This document shows, one piece after another, positions 20,833 through 32,639 of a DNA stretch of 64,000 nucleotides. Made by a program: the position numbers and the translations under genes. Source of the stretch: Eutypella sp. D-1 (taxonomy: Eukaryota; Ascomycota; Sordariomycetes; Xylariales; Diatrypaceae); the NCBI GenBank assembly GCA_023313575.1, contig JAJTTP010000019.1, forward strand, positions 434,001-498,000. The letters run 5' to 3'. The notes beneath the pieces were generated by a model, which ran no database searches, was not told where the DNA came from, and saw nothing but the letters and a program-made list of their open reading frames with translations. Positions within the stretch are counted from its first letter, which is position 1, and each line of letters begins with the position of its first letter.

Positions 20833-23661
20833 ACTTGATGGTGAAGCTGGAGGTAGATCCCAGCGGAGTGTTCCGGCGTGAGGAGCAGACTGACAGCTAC
20901 ATCTTGCTCCCCCGCCTGCGAGGGGCCAAGGGGGTCAAATATATATTCACAGACCTTGGACAACGTTCCCCGCCCGCATCCCCCTCAACCCCTGTTCGGA
21001 TGCCGGCGAACGCATATGCATGTTTGCGGGCATGTCCTAACCACAGGGGAGGGATCCCTTATCACGAGTGCGACTAAAAGCCACCTGACGATTGAGGAGC
21101 CGATCCTTATCCAATGCAGCGGTGTATGCTGGGCATTGTAACTTATCACTGTAACCTGCCGAAACAGGTCTGTCTCACCGGCTAACAGGTGCGGAGAAGC
21201 CTGTGCGGGAAGACGCTTTAAGGTGACGGGCCAATACGAAAGACCGCCAAGACACGGAGAATAACCCCAAGAAGGATTTAAGACATCCGATATCAAGAAG
21301 TCAAAAATTGAGTCGGGAGGACGATTAATTTCGCGAATTTCGGTTTGTATTTTGGTAGGTATTGCATTGATACGATTATAAATGCTTCGGTCTGGAAGTG
21401 ACGAGAATTCATGCATACACCTAGAGCAGAAGTGGTGTGACTAACACGAGAAACCCAATCGGAAATGCCTCGAGCTAACTGGAGGACGCTATATCATCGC
21501 GCAGCGCTGTGATACTACGTCACCAGGGGACTGTCAAATCGACCCAACCAACTCCATCTAGATGCAGGGGACGGTAGACGCGATGCACGTCATATATTCC
21601 GATGGTTGGTCAGTCTATGCGCTACTAACGCGGAACGCTCGAGCTTTCATAGTGCCAATGAACAGCGTGCGCTTGGGCCAAGTGGCTGAAACATGCATGT
21701 GTGTACTTTGCTTCGGCTTCTGTCGTTTTGCAAGTTACCAGCCTACTAAGGCCGTTCGACCCTATCAGCACATCGGCCTACCACAGTGTATAACCCTTTG
21801 CCGAACCCATGGAGATAAGTTCTCGCAAACTGTCACGGATGTTTCACGGTGTTAGTCACGTTGTAGAAAATAAGAGGAAAGACTCTCTTAGCAGAAGCGA
21901 ATGGTATCATGCGTTACTAGTGCAAACAAGAATGAAAGCGTAGGTCTACTCCACCTCACCAATCCTCCCCGATGATAACGAGACGCGAGCCAGACCTTGC
22001 TAGCGAAACACACAGGTTTCTTAGAGTATCTCAGCGTCTGAAAGGAGTGTTCGTATAGTGATGTAAGAGATGGTTATCAAGCACGCCGGCCCTCCCACCG
22101 CAACCTTGTACATCGGGATGCAAGGCCCTCAAAGCCCGGCCGTGGATGGCGAGGTTTGGGTCGCTGTCCAGAAACCAATCACCCTGTCAGACGAGGCGGC
22201 GCCGCAGTGTGGGAACCGGGGCGTAGCCGTAGTAGCTGCGCAGGTGATTACGAGTGAGAAGCTAGGGTTGTTTCCCAGGCAGTGCGTAGGCCGGATGATT
22301 GTCAGGCCCGGAGAGCTGATGGTGTCTTGCGCCGGGGGTTGACACATCTGGACGCAGCCCGTAGCTCAAAGATGGGACATCACCGAAGGCTTCCGGAATT
22401 CTGGGAAGGCTTTGGGTAGGTGAGCCTGAATTCTCGCTCTGGCCCTCCATCGTCTCCTCTGATTTCGCAGGTGAGTCCTGGAGTTCAGGGCGGTGTTCGA
22501 TACTCTAAGGGGCACCTCTGGCGACCACGCAATGTTGCTTCTTACGCCATGCTTGCTATCGGAGTAAGAGGAAGTGTTGATGATAGCCATGGTGGAGTGT
22601 TTATTCGCCGGGCATTGAAGATGTTTATGAACGGGGCAACCCCAGCCAAACTTGGAACATCTTGAGTTGGGGGTTTGTTGATGGGAATGTCAGTTGAACT
22701 TTCCTTATACGCGAGTTCCTGTGCACAAGTGAGATAGTTGATAAAGTAGTGGCATGATGGGAGTAATGCGACTGTCAACGACAAGTAAAATCTTGATTAA
22801 GATGAGGTTTGACTCCTACTTTGAAGGGGGGAGACACTGGTTAATATATACACCGCGGCGCGATGTCCTGCGTTGGACTTCCTCCGAGACAACTCCAGAC
22901 CCCTTGTTAATTCTTGTTTCTCGCGATAGTGAGAGAACACATATGATGACGAGTCCAATTTCGAATTCCGGTGCCAGAATGTCTTCTAAAACCTAATAAG
23001 AGTCTTGATCAGGGATTGGCATTTCATGATCAACCTTATCCTATGCAGAGAGTTCCGTAATTCATGAGAGAATCCACACCAAAGGTTTGACCTCAAAATT
23101 GGTGCAACACTATAGCATAGAAATTATCATACTGAGATGACAACCACACGAGCTCGAAATGCGTAATGAGTTGTGTTTGAAACAAAGACCTAGATCTTGA
23201 AGGAGAGGGATGTAGTTCTTCTAGCTCGCGCCTCCACCATATAAAGCCGAGCAGTGAGCAATTAAAGCCGATGATAAACGAGATGCGAGGCTTATCTCGG
23301 GCTTTCCTTCATACTTCTTGATCACCTACGAAGTAGTTGTTTATTAGATCGCTAGTGCTGCACTTACTTTATCCCAACTTTCAAAGTTCCTACTTAGAAC
23401 CGATGATTGACAGGGAGTAAAATAGCATTGTTTCCGACTCGGACCAGATCGTAACTTTGTGCAGTCTAAAATGCGATGGATCGTTGTAATTGCGCTGGAG
23501 CAAGGCCCCAAAACTGTGGATCTCGCTCGGCTTAGCCCCAATCAATCAATCATTTGTTACCCTTACTACTGCGTACTTAGGTATGCTGTACTAAATATTT
23601 AGTTAGTTCTTTGGGATTGAAACCTCATTCTTCCCACTATCATTTCAATACTATCTGCACC
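20833..23661. other. Gene-poor tract between peptidase and hydratase genes
   Basis: The part next to 20832 is the promoter side of the metallopeptidase. Frames of 143 codons (minus, 20985-21416) and 97 codons (plus, 21562-21855) match nothing I know. A GC-richer patch at 22070-22450 has an open 90-codon frame without recognisable motifs. No gene is supported. Confidence 0.45.
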
Positions 23662-24805
23662 ATGCCACCACGCCTATACCTTCGTGTAGGCCGTCAAGCC
23701 ACGCGTCATATCGTGCAACGCTTCTACTCAAGCGATGCGGCTGCCGATCCGTTGGTTCGCGTCACAAACCTTCCCGCCACCAGCACCGGCCACATTAGGG
23801 TCCTAGAGCTCAACAGGCCGGCCGCGCGGAACGCAATTTCGAAGTCGCTGCTCGCGGAATTGCGGGCCGAGGTCGACAATGTCCAGGCGCAGTACACCTC
23901 GGACGGCGAGGAGCTTCCCCCGCCTTTTAGCGCCGGCGCCGCCGCCGCCAAACAGAAGGGTCCTACGCGCGTCCTGGTTGTCGCCAGCGCCGTAGACTCC
24001 AGCTTTTGTGCCGGCGCTGATTTGAAGGAACGTCAGGGCTTCACGCCGGAAGAGTAAGTTTTGGAAAGTTGAAAAGCCTTACCCGCCATCCATAATGCAC
24101 CCTCCCCGCCAGCATGGACGAACGGGCATGCCCTAAAAAAAAGACCGTAAATTGACAAGCTTTTGATTCCCCCGCTTCGCCGCCTCTCATAGAACAGCTA
24201 AATTCCTCGCGGACCTCCGGGGCACTTTCTCGGCCCTGTCCGCGCTCCCGATCCCCACGATCTCGGCGATCTCGTCGATGGCGCTGGGGGGCGGCCTGGA
24301 GCTGGCGCTGTCAACGCACTTCCGGGTGCTGGCGTCGACGGCGACCGTGGGCCTGCCCGAGACGCGGCTTGGCATCATCCCGGGCGCCGGAGGCACCTAC
24401 CGGCTGCCTGCGCTGATCGGGCTGCCGCGTGCCCGCGACCTCGTGCTCACGGGTCGCCGGGTCTCCGCGGCCGAGGCCTACTTCATGGGCCTCGCCGACC
24501 GCCTCGTCGAGGTCCTGCCCGAGGATGAGCGGGACGCCGTCGGCGATGATGCGAAGGAGGGCAGCGATCCCAAGGATAGGCTCCTCTGGCGGGCTCGCAG
24601 GGCCGCGCTCTCCGAGGCTGTCAGGTTGGCGGGCGAGATATGCGAGGGCGGCCCCGTCGCCATCAGGGCCGGGTTGCAGGCCGTGAGCTGGGCGCGCGAG
24701 GAGGTCGAGAACGCCATGTACGAGCGCGTCGTCGGCACGGAGGATCGGAACGAGGCTCTTCAGGCCTTCAAGGAAAAGAGGCAGCCCGTCTTCAAGGGTC
24801 GGTAG
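23662..24805 (+). CDS. Mitochondrial enoyl-CoA hydratase family enzyme (methylglutaconyl-CoA hydratase type)
   Basis: Two exons, 23662-24053 and 24193-24805, with a 139-nt GTAAGT...TAG intron; product 334 residues. The only in-frame ATG starts an Arg-rich presequence (MPPRLYLRVGRQATRHIVQR, then FYSS), indicating import into mitochondria. The crotonase fold follows: SFCAGADLKER (residues 114-124, oxyanion-hole and CoA site), ALGGGLELAL with Glu167, and GLPETRLGIIPGAGGTYRLP with Glu187. These are the two catalytic Glu of the family. Overall similarity is to AUH-type hydratases, which hydrate 3-methylglutaconyl-CoA in leucine breakdown; a short-chain enoyl-CoA hydratase role cannot be excluded. 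Residues 75-100 form a Pro/Ala/Lys insert not needed for the fold. All key residues are intact. Confidence 0.9.
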
Positions 24806-25534
24806 ATAGGATATGTCTTTGGTAGTGCCCAAACCCCCCATTTCTTATACACATGCGCATAACGGGCTGCGATCAATCACGATTTTATGCAAGAGTGGAC
24901 GGTGCCATGAGACGATTTTGATTGATATTTAGCATCAGAAATGTTAAAAATTCTAATTGTGTATCGTTTTCAATAGACATAGCTCAGAGCAACTACCAGC
25001 CGCTGCCTGACTCGGGCAGAAGACTGTCACCTGGAAAGCCATTATATAGTAGGGCAGAAGGCAGTGAGGGCGGCAAAGCTCGACCCCGTGTGATGGTTTC
25101 CTGGAGTACTTATGTCTAAATGCACTCGTCATGGCCATTCGCAGCATTCTAATGACCCCTCAAACTGTTAGATCACCCGGCCAATGATGCCTACACTCCT
25201 TTATACCCCACTACAAAATTGTGCCCGAGTAGATCCATCAATCCAGCGCGTCGATCGGTGTGATTATAGACTTTTAGATCTGGGACCTCAATTGAGCTCA
25301 AGATATGTGAGCAATACAGTGTGATTGTTTAGAAACACCGAAATTCAAGAGCATGTAGTATAAGATAATAATGACGATAGCTTCATCTGATTAAGAAGCA
25401 TCCGGACCTAGACCCACTATGCCCCTCTAAAGAACGACGTCACTTTACGAAATCGAAGTTCCAGGTTGCAGCCCTGGAGCTGCGGAGTACCTCAAATTGG
25501 AACCTTTTGTGCCGGGTTATGTAAGTACCTTTGG

Positions 25535-25560
25535 AAAAAAAAAAAAAAAAAAAAAAAAAA
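25535..25560. repeat. Poly(A) tract, 26 A
   Basis: Directly visible homopolymer in the intergenic region. It could be slippage-derived or the tail of an old retroposed sequence. I see no target-site duplication or element body that would decide. Confidence 0.9.
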
Positions 25561-25972
25561 GCTGAGGTCGCACATAATGTGACGTTCCAATGGAAGTACT
25601 CTAAAGGGCTCTTGAAAATTGCCCATTTAAGTGATGTAGATACATAGCGTAATGGGCTCGGCAGCCCTATGAAAGTAACTCATCGCTAAATCTACTAGAC
25701 ATGATACTTCTCATACCTAGCTGGCCATAGCTCGCGATGTATCTTCAGTATAGTTCCCGATTCGGAAATATTCAAAGAGCTGCAGGTAGCTCCCCAGGGG
25801 GGGTGTTAAACAGTTATGACATCACCACCGAATCATACAACATCACTTGGGTAATTGGATATTCTGGCATTTCATTGTTTGTCAGGTGCTCCCGAGCTCC
25901 CTTTTTTAAACATCCAGGCACTGCCAATTTCCAGGTCTCCTAGATATTTCATCTTTTTATTTCACTACTAGA

Positions 25973-25977
25973 CCAAT
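25973..25977 (+). promoter_or_regulatory. CCAAT box upstream of the LEA-like gene
   Basis: CCAAT lies 100 nt before the ATG at 26077, a usual place for binding of the fungal CCAAT complex. Only the motif and position support this. Confidence 0.3.
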
Positions 25978-26076
25978 CAACCAAAGCCATCAAAACCTTG
26001 CGAAAAACCTTAGACTCTACACATACCAACTGAAACCGGAAATCGCACAGCGATAGATCGCCTTACCAGGAAAACC

Positions 26077-26548
26077 ATGTCGAGCATGTCCCAGATCGCC
26101 ATCCGCCGCGTGGCTTTCGCGGCACGAGCTTCCGTAATCCAGGCGCCGCGGCAATTCAGCACAACAATCCCAGCTTGGAAGTCGACTACGGAGACCGTGA
26201 AGGATGGTCTGAAGACGGTCGACCGCAAAGTTTCGGACAAGCTCGTCGACGGCATCAATGCGTCCAGTACGTATTCTTGACCTTTACTCGTAGCCGGGGC
26301 TATGAGTCGAACTTCAGGGTGAATTTGTAAGGCCGCAATACTAACCACACGTGCCAACCTCCCCTATAGCTTCCGCCGCCGAGAAAGTCGCCAACAAGGC
26401 TACGGGCACCACGGAGGCCAACATTGGCGGCGTCAAGGCGTCTGCCGAGGAACTCCGCGGCAAGGCTAAGGGTAAGGCGGAGGAAGTAAAGGGCGAGGTC
26501 AAGGGCGCTGCGAAGGAGGCCAAGGGCAAGGTCGAGGGCTCCCTGTGA
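26077..26548 (+). CDS. Small mitochondrial LEA-like stress protein
   Basis: Two exons, 26077-26266 and 26370-26548, with a 103-nt GTACGT...TAG intron and an ACTAAC branch site; product 122 residues. The N terminus is an Arg-rich presequence (AIRRVAFAARASVIQ) followed by RQFSTT, the typical fungal mitochondrial cleavage region. The mature part is hydrophilic, rich in Ala, Lys, Glu and Gly, and ends in 11-residue-like LEA group 3 repeats (ELRGKAKGKAEEVKGEVKG and AAKEAKGKVEG) that would form an amphipathic helix on drying. Such proteins are thought to protect membranes and enzymes under desiccation or osmotic stress. There are no cysteines and no catalytic motif. The LEA class is clear from composition and repeats; the protective role is by analogy. 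Confidence 0.85.
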
Positions 26549-29500
26549 GGAAAACAGCCACGGGCTCTGACAGACATCATGACGTTTCACGATAATGAAA
26601 GGCGCGCTGGTGGAACGAAATCTCACCCATCGATACCGCGGAAGTCCATCGCATGTATTATAGGAGTTCATACAACATGAGACAACATGAGAATCGGCGG
26701 TTAGCTCGGTAGTAGTTTGAACAATGCATTGCAGTTTCGGCAAACGGTTATTCGTCTAGTTCCTAGACGTGGTTGCCTTGTAAGTGTTACTACGGACCTA
26801 GCTATACTCTCGAAGTGGGTGGCCATATTTAGGTGCGCACGGAAGCAATGGCGTCGCGATTGCCCTGCCCCTTATCTGCCGAGCTAGGCACTCCGAACTG
26901 TCGATAGATAGTAACATATTGCGCGTCGTTAAGGTACTTGGTGAGAGGGATAACCCGGAAAGCTGGCGATGCCGCATTGCCTATGCCAACTCACAATTGA
27001 TCCGCAGTAACCCCGTGGCCCGTACAATGGACCTACCTGGTATGCGCGGCAGGAGAATCTAGCGAGGCCACGCAGTTGTTGTGGTCTTCTGGGTCTGTCA
27101 CGAGCCGAAGAAGGGGTACCGGCTTGAGAAGACTGCGTGGCAGCCCCCCGACCTGCGCCTCTTATGAGGCATATGGCCGTGCTAGGCTTGAACTTTTCAC
27201 ATGATCCCAACAACCTATCCAGCAAACTCTCGCTCGAGGGCTCGTTGTCCGAGTAGACGGTTCCATCTGTCTGTAACACCCTCACCACGGGTGGGAGGCC
27301 AGGGTTCATTCGTCTCATTGGAGAGGGTTTTTTTTGTGCCCAAGTGGGCAGGGGGTGAGGGCCTGGACCAGACCGTGTTAACACATATGGCTCCGTGGGG
27401 CGTGCGCCGTCTTGCACAGCGGCACCCGGTAGCCTCGTCCTACCTTGGCAGTGCTTTGGGTATCTTCCTCGACTATGAAGAAGACACCAACGTAGATGTA
27501 GCCCCTACGACCTCATCCCGCTTGACTTAAGCACCATTAGCAGGGCCGTTGACAGAGATGGCGCTCGCACTCGTACTGCCTGGGATTTTTTGGCTTGCCC
27601 TTGTGGGTCGTGGTAGATATCCTCGACGCGGCGGACAAGTGCAGCCCCGGCCATAGGTGTCTTGCCGGCGCGGGAAGGAGTCTTTGGAAGAGTGGGACCC
27701 TATCCCGTCGCGAAATCATATTGGTGTAACCTGCTGGTTAACATGGCTATGGTAAGTTGGTGTGTGGGCATTGCTGTAGTTTCCTAACAAGGCCGTGGAC
27801 ACAAGAAATGGGTCAGCCGAACCTCCTGGTGATCGGAGTGATAGACCCTCCTGGCCCATTTCTTGTATCCCCGACTTGTCTGAGGGCCTTAGACGCCCAC
27901 CTTCATCGTAAGAGAGTTGAGTTATCCACTCAGCGCGTATGGTATAGTCAGACAGAATAATTACACATTATTCAGACCCATTAAGCAACCATGGTGACTT
28001 GCCGGCGATGCAAATATGAAAGGGGGCGGCTCTGCGGCATACAGTCGCCCCTGACTAGACGGTTCACGTCACCCCGTTCCAAGGATAATCGATACCATAC
28101 GCGGCGTATCGAACCCTCGCCAAGTCTTGCTCGCAACCATAACGTCACATGCCCAGCTGTATAGGTGTGCAACAACACCTATAACATGCCAAGAAGCTGC
28201 CAATGGCAAAAAGCCTGGCCAGGGAAGGTTTGTCGAGTGACTGGGCATCAAAGATGAGCGCCCGAAGGAAAGCCCGGGGTTTCACGGGATTCTCCTTCTT
28301 CTGTGGGGAAAGGGAGTATCCTGCGGGGGGCCCTAGGGGGTCTAGGGGGTGCGTGACGGTCGACGATGAAACTCGCGGACGCCACATTTTCTAGAACGCC
28401 CTAAGTTATTTCTTCGCTCCCGCGCCTGGCGCTTGATGATGAATATTCTAGAAGAATACTATATTGGCGGTGTGATACGACGGGCAGCTGAGAAAACCAA
28501 GATCCCAGCCTGGGAGTCAGAACCAACGCTCCTTAGGTCTCCGCTGACCACCGTGCGGAACTTCTTCGGATGAGTTGAACTCTTAGTTCTGGTTAGTCAA
28601 TCATGCATCCTCTTCGGCTATGCACGTCGGCGGTCGGTTGATGGTCGGTTTCGTGTGTGAGTGGTTCTTTCGACGAGGCTATCGCGGCATCATGAACTCG
28701 CCGCGATAGGGCAAGCAAGAGAGAGAAGGAAAGGTCCCCATACCAAGCCACGCCCACCCTTGCGCATGCGCAGGTCGACTTTTTTTCCTCTTTTGCTCAT
28801 TCTGGAAAACCCCATGATGACAAGAATGGGAATTAGGAATTTTTTCTTTCTCACTCTTATTTTTTTAGCGCTGGAAAACCCACAACCCCCCGGCCTAAGG
28901 TAAATTCTCCCCCTTTCCACTTACGGTACCTGCGGGAGTCCCATATTTTAACCCCATAGAAAAAAAAAAGCCCATGATGGACCGGACCGCCCACAAATCC
29001 CCTTCGTGGGAACGGTTCCAATTGGGCGGGCCCGTAGGTTCCTGCTTCCGAACCCTGAACGCTGCGTTTCATATCGAGATTCTATGTGACTAAAATGATC
29101 GGTGAAAAAATGAAAAGAGGAAGGGAAGGAAAAAGAAATATCCAAAAAGAGGAAAGAGGAAAGAGGAAAGTTTGACGTATGTGACATCCCATTGATCAGC
29201 GCGAGGTTCGGGGCCACGTGTGTCAAGGATGTGCGCGCCCTGACCTCTTGTTTCCTCTGTGACTCACCTGTGCGACCCTTTCAATCATTTAGAAGTAATA
29301 CTACGTAGAAGATATAGGCTTTTTTGGAGTTGATGACATCGTAATGCTCAGTTACTCTTCTGGCTGCCTAGCATGCCTCGACCATATGTAGTCGGCGTTT
29401 TGAAGATGGTCCAAACGCTAATCACTGACGCTCACACCCTTGTTTGGAATAATATCTAGATAGATTTTTGTATAAGTGATCGTCATCACCTGTCAGTCAG

Positions 29501-32500
29501 GATGCCAGGACGTCACGGGACGGCCCATGCACTAGATAGTTGCATGTACGTAATTAAGTATAGGGCAAATATATATATCTATGGGGAGCTTGGGGATCTC
29601 CGTATCGGAATATTGGTACTCCTAGTAGTCATGCACTATTACCGTGACCCCTTCAATGCCGAAGTCTGGTCAGCCTATCATGCTGCGATCTCCCAATTAT
29701 AAGCTAATGCTAAGCGGACAGCGGGCCGTAGCCCTTTACTATTAATAAGTAACACATGTGCAACGTGACCGTGTTCGACAAGTAGTATCTCAGCTATTAC
29801 TCCTATTCCCCACTGGCAACCATCCTGTTCCCCAGCGGAGCGGACGGCTACCCGTATCAAGGAGGGTTGTTGTTACGTCAAGGAGTTAGGAGACATCCCC
29901 TGAGCCCCTTCAAGCCCTATAGATTGTCATACCTAGGCAGGACAAAGCTATATCGGTAAGTATAATGGACTAGGGAAGAATTCCCCGAGAGGAAACCGGG
30001 ATTGATGCACTGCCTTCGAAACTATGAATCCGCTCCTACTGGAGAAAGGGGGGGGGGAGATGTCGTCTGCATAATGTGGAGGACGAAAGGAATAAGAGTT
30101 TCCTATTAAGTCCACGTACACCCCCTATATAGGAGATCTTATATCCAATTTGCATCATCTTAACTGACTATAGCGTATCAGTCCTGAAAGAGTCGGTTTC
30201 CTGGTACACCTTAGGCCCAGCAACCGGGAAATTTCCAGATATACGCCAAAAGTGTAGGACCTGAGAGCCCTTGATGTGGATTACATCATGAAGATTCGGT
30301 TCGGCAACTACTGTTCAGAAATAGCGTCTTATTTTTCAAGAGGAAGTAAATCCAAGTTTAAATATTGAATGTAACATATGAAATTCGTTGTATAGTCATG
30401 ACTTGCATCCTATAAGCTTATTTCGTCCCTTGAAATGTACTATAAATGACAGTTTCCATTAATAGAAATTGCGGTGCCTTCGCTTGAGGTACTTACGCTA
30501 TACTAGATGCAATCATCAGTGATAAATAAGAGTGTTCGAAATGTGCTAGACATTCATGAATACTGTATCATCTTCTTGTTTGTCCGCAGCCACTTCTTCC
30601 GCCCAAGCCCCCCCCCCTGAACAATTGTTCATCTTACAGTTTCGCTAAAAAATAAACCGATCACATTTCGAATTCGCAATAACAATGCAATTACTACCTA
30701 GGCACGTACTTGCCATTGGTCTTTCACCCTCGCCCTTTTCTGTACGTCAGACAGAGGCGGGGAGGATAGGAGCTGTTAGTCTTGTTAGTATACGGAAGAC
30801 TGCACTAGAGGGATGTTGACTATACCTATAAGCTTATTAGTTCATGCTAGCATGCTCTACATTCGCTCATTAGGCATTCTTGCTCGGTATACCGTCAGAA
30901 AGCCCGAGTGGCGCTGTCATGTCCCGTTTAGGACGAGACCCCCGGCCTGTTAGACAGACGTAGAAGAGCATGACGTGCATATACCGGCATCATTCATGCC
31001 AAATGGGCTCGTTATATATTCACGGAATCGTCCTATCATGATTTAATATAATGGTATCTTATAGGCTGCTGCCGTGTCGTTCGATCCGGCCTTGCTGCTC
31101 AATGCTCTGTTGGGTATTACATGCAGCGCTCCAACGTCAGCTCGCCACCAGCAAAGGGCGTCAAAGGGAAAGAGGTGCCGCCAGACTCTTATAATAGACG
31201 AGTCTCGCTGATGCTGAATGTGTCGCCGCGGTAAGCTCGATGTATAATGTTATAATCTGAATTTGCCTCCCGGCAGTATGCTTCTCTGGGTTTCATCCGG
31301 TGGCTACTACACCAGGCACACTTGATCCGGCGGCGGCGACTCCTAGTTTACGTGTCCACGTTCTCCTCGCCTATCATAGGTCGCGAATTCAAGAGATGAG
31401 CACGACGTGCATTAGTCAGAAGCCCCGGGTTCGTGGAGATGGTGGGCTGGAAGAAGTGGCCGCATTGAGCATCCGGCACCATGATGATAACATATAACAG
31501 AGGTAACAGTAACGGAGCCGACTTATTGTTGCGCTTGGCCAGGGAGGAAGTCTCGTCTATTCCTGCTCACTATCGCTCCTGACAGAAGTCTAGACCACCG
31601 TCATTGCGGCCTATTCCTGGCTGCTGACAAGAGAGTGGCGCCGGTCAATTAGAATCTATGATCCCATTCTAGGTGCTGACCAGACTAGTGGTGATCTCAT
31701 GGCGGGTTCGGACTAGTGGTGGGATTCCGTGGGATGTCGATTCAATTGGTGGGTCCAACACGGCCGGGTCGACGCGAGTAAGGCCGGCTGTCTTCCCCGG
31801 GGCACCTCTTTGTCACCTCTGTCATTCTCCCGGGTTGTGGATTTCGGTGTTACGCATCGCGCACACGTCTACCGGAATCCTTGGTAACCGCTCAGGAGGT
31901 AACCAGTTAGCTCAGACGGTCAGCGCGTTGATCACATATCAGATTTTCTTGGTAGTCACATATGTGACCGGGTATATCTCCGTCTGGGCTTTGGACCCAC
32001 GGCTCACCGATATACATATGCAAACCTTGTTGATGGGGTTCTACCCATACATGTAAAATACAATGCGTGCATATGCAGGCGTCTGCGCCCGCCCCATTTC
32101 GGAACATAGTCAGCCCAACAGGCTTTAAATCCTTGTATGTAAGAGCCCAATATCATAATGACTTGTCATATGGACACTTCATGCCCGTGCCTGTGCTTTC
32201 CATTTATTATTGCCATCCTCGAAGGTAGGTTGAGGGCTCTGCCCGAGTCCTTCACCGAACAATGTTCACCCACCCGCTCCTGTCTTTTGCTATTCACGAT
32301 TCTAAGCTGACCAATGCTTTCCCCGGTTGGAAGAATAATATGTGGCATCATCACCTTGTCACCGCACGATATCGAGGGGAAGGTGTCTCTCAGCAAGTGC
32401 ACAAGTCCTCCAAGGTCTTACCAGTATAAGGTGTAAACATATTAGCGTCGCCTTTTTTTCTTTTTCATGTGACGGCGGTGCCTATCAACACGTAACGCAC

Positions 32501-32639
32501 GAAAGATCTCGGTCAACTTCGGGCGATAGACGACCGCCTAACCTATTTTCGCAAGTCTCGAGCGATAAAAGATACCTTAGGTGCCGACAGGCGACTAGAG
32601 GATCTCAATCCCGGGTCTTCGGATCCACGCGGCTCCAGA
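26549..32639. other. Long gene-poor tract with a hairpin
   Basis: About 6 kb without a supported gene. A 162-codon minus-strand frame (26929-27417) and overlapping frames around 28145-28394 match nothing I know. A 20-bp inverted repeat at 27797-27870 is listed separately. The interval 28690-29170 is low-complexity, with short direct repeats (CTGGAAAACCC at 28802 and 28871; CCCATGATG at 28811 and 28971). Confidence 0.5.
27797..27870. repeat. Inverted repeat, 20-bp arms, 34-nt loop
   Basis: The left arm GGACACAAGAAATGGGTCAG (27797-27816) pairs with the right arm CTGGCCCATTTCTTGTATCC (27851-27870) at 18 of 20 positions, including a perfect 12-bp core. It would form a stable hairpin. No gene flanks it closely, so it may be part of a small decayed element or a non-coding RNA. 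Confidence 0.7.

Larger units (their letters stand above)
24806..26076. other. Intergenic region with an A26 tract
   Basis: No gene seen. A run of 26 A lies at 25535-25560. The last 100 bp are the promoter of the LEA-like gene. Confidence 0.5.

Noticed and set aside
26929..27417. 162-codon minus-strand frame
   Set aside because: No recognisable motif, composition like translated GC-rich non-coding DNA, and no splice partners.
28679..28709. 9-bp inverted repeat CTATCGCGG / CCGCGATAG
   Set aside because: Too short to be meaningful without further copies or a neighbouring gene.
30409..30838. 14-bp direct repeat CCTATAAGCTTATT, 416 bp apart
   Set aside because: Several repeats of this length are expected by chance in 64 kb and no element structure lies between the copies.
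31905..31970. tRNA-like A box (TTAGCTCAGACGGTCAGCGC) followed by a 14-bp palindrome
   Set aside because: No acceptable anticodon stem-loop and no B box follow at the right distance, so a tRNA is not supported; the palindrome alone is weak.
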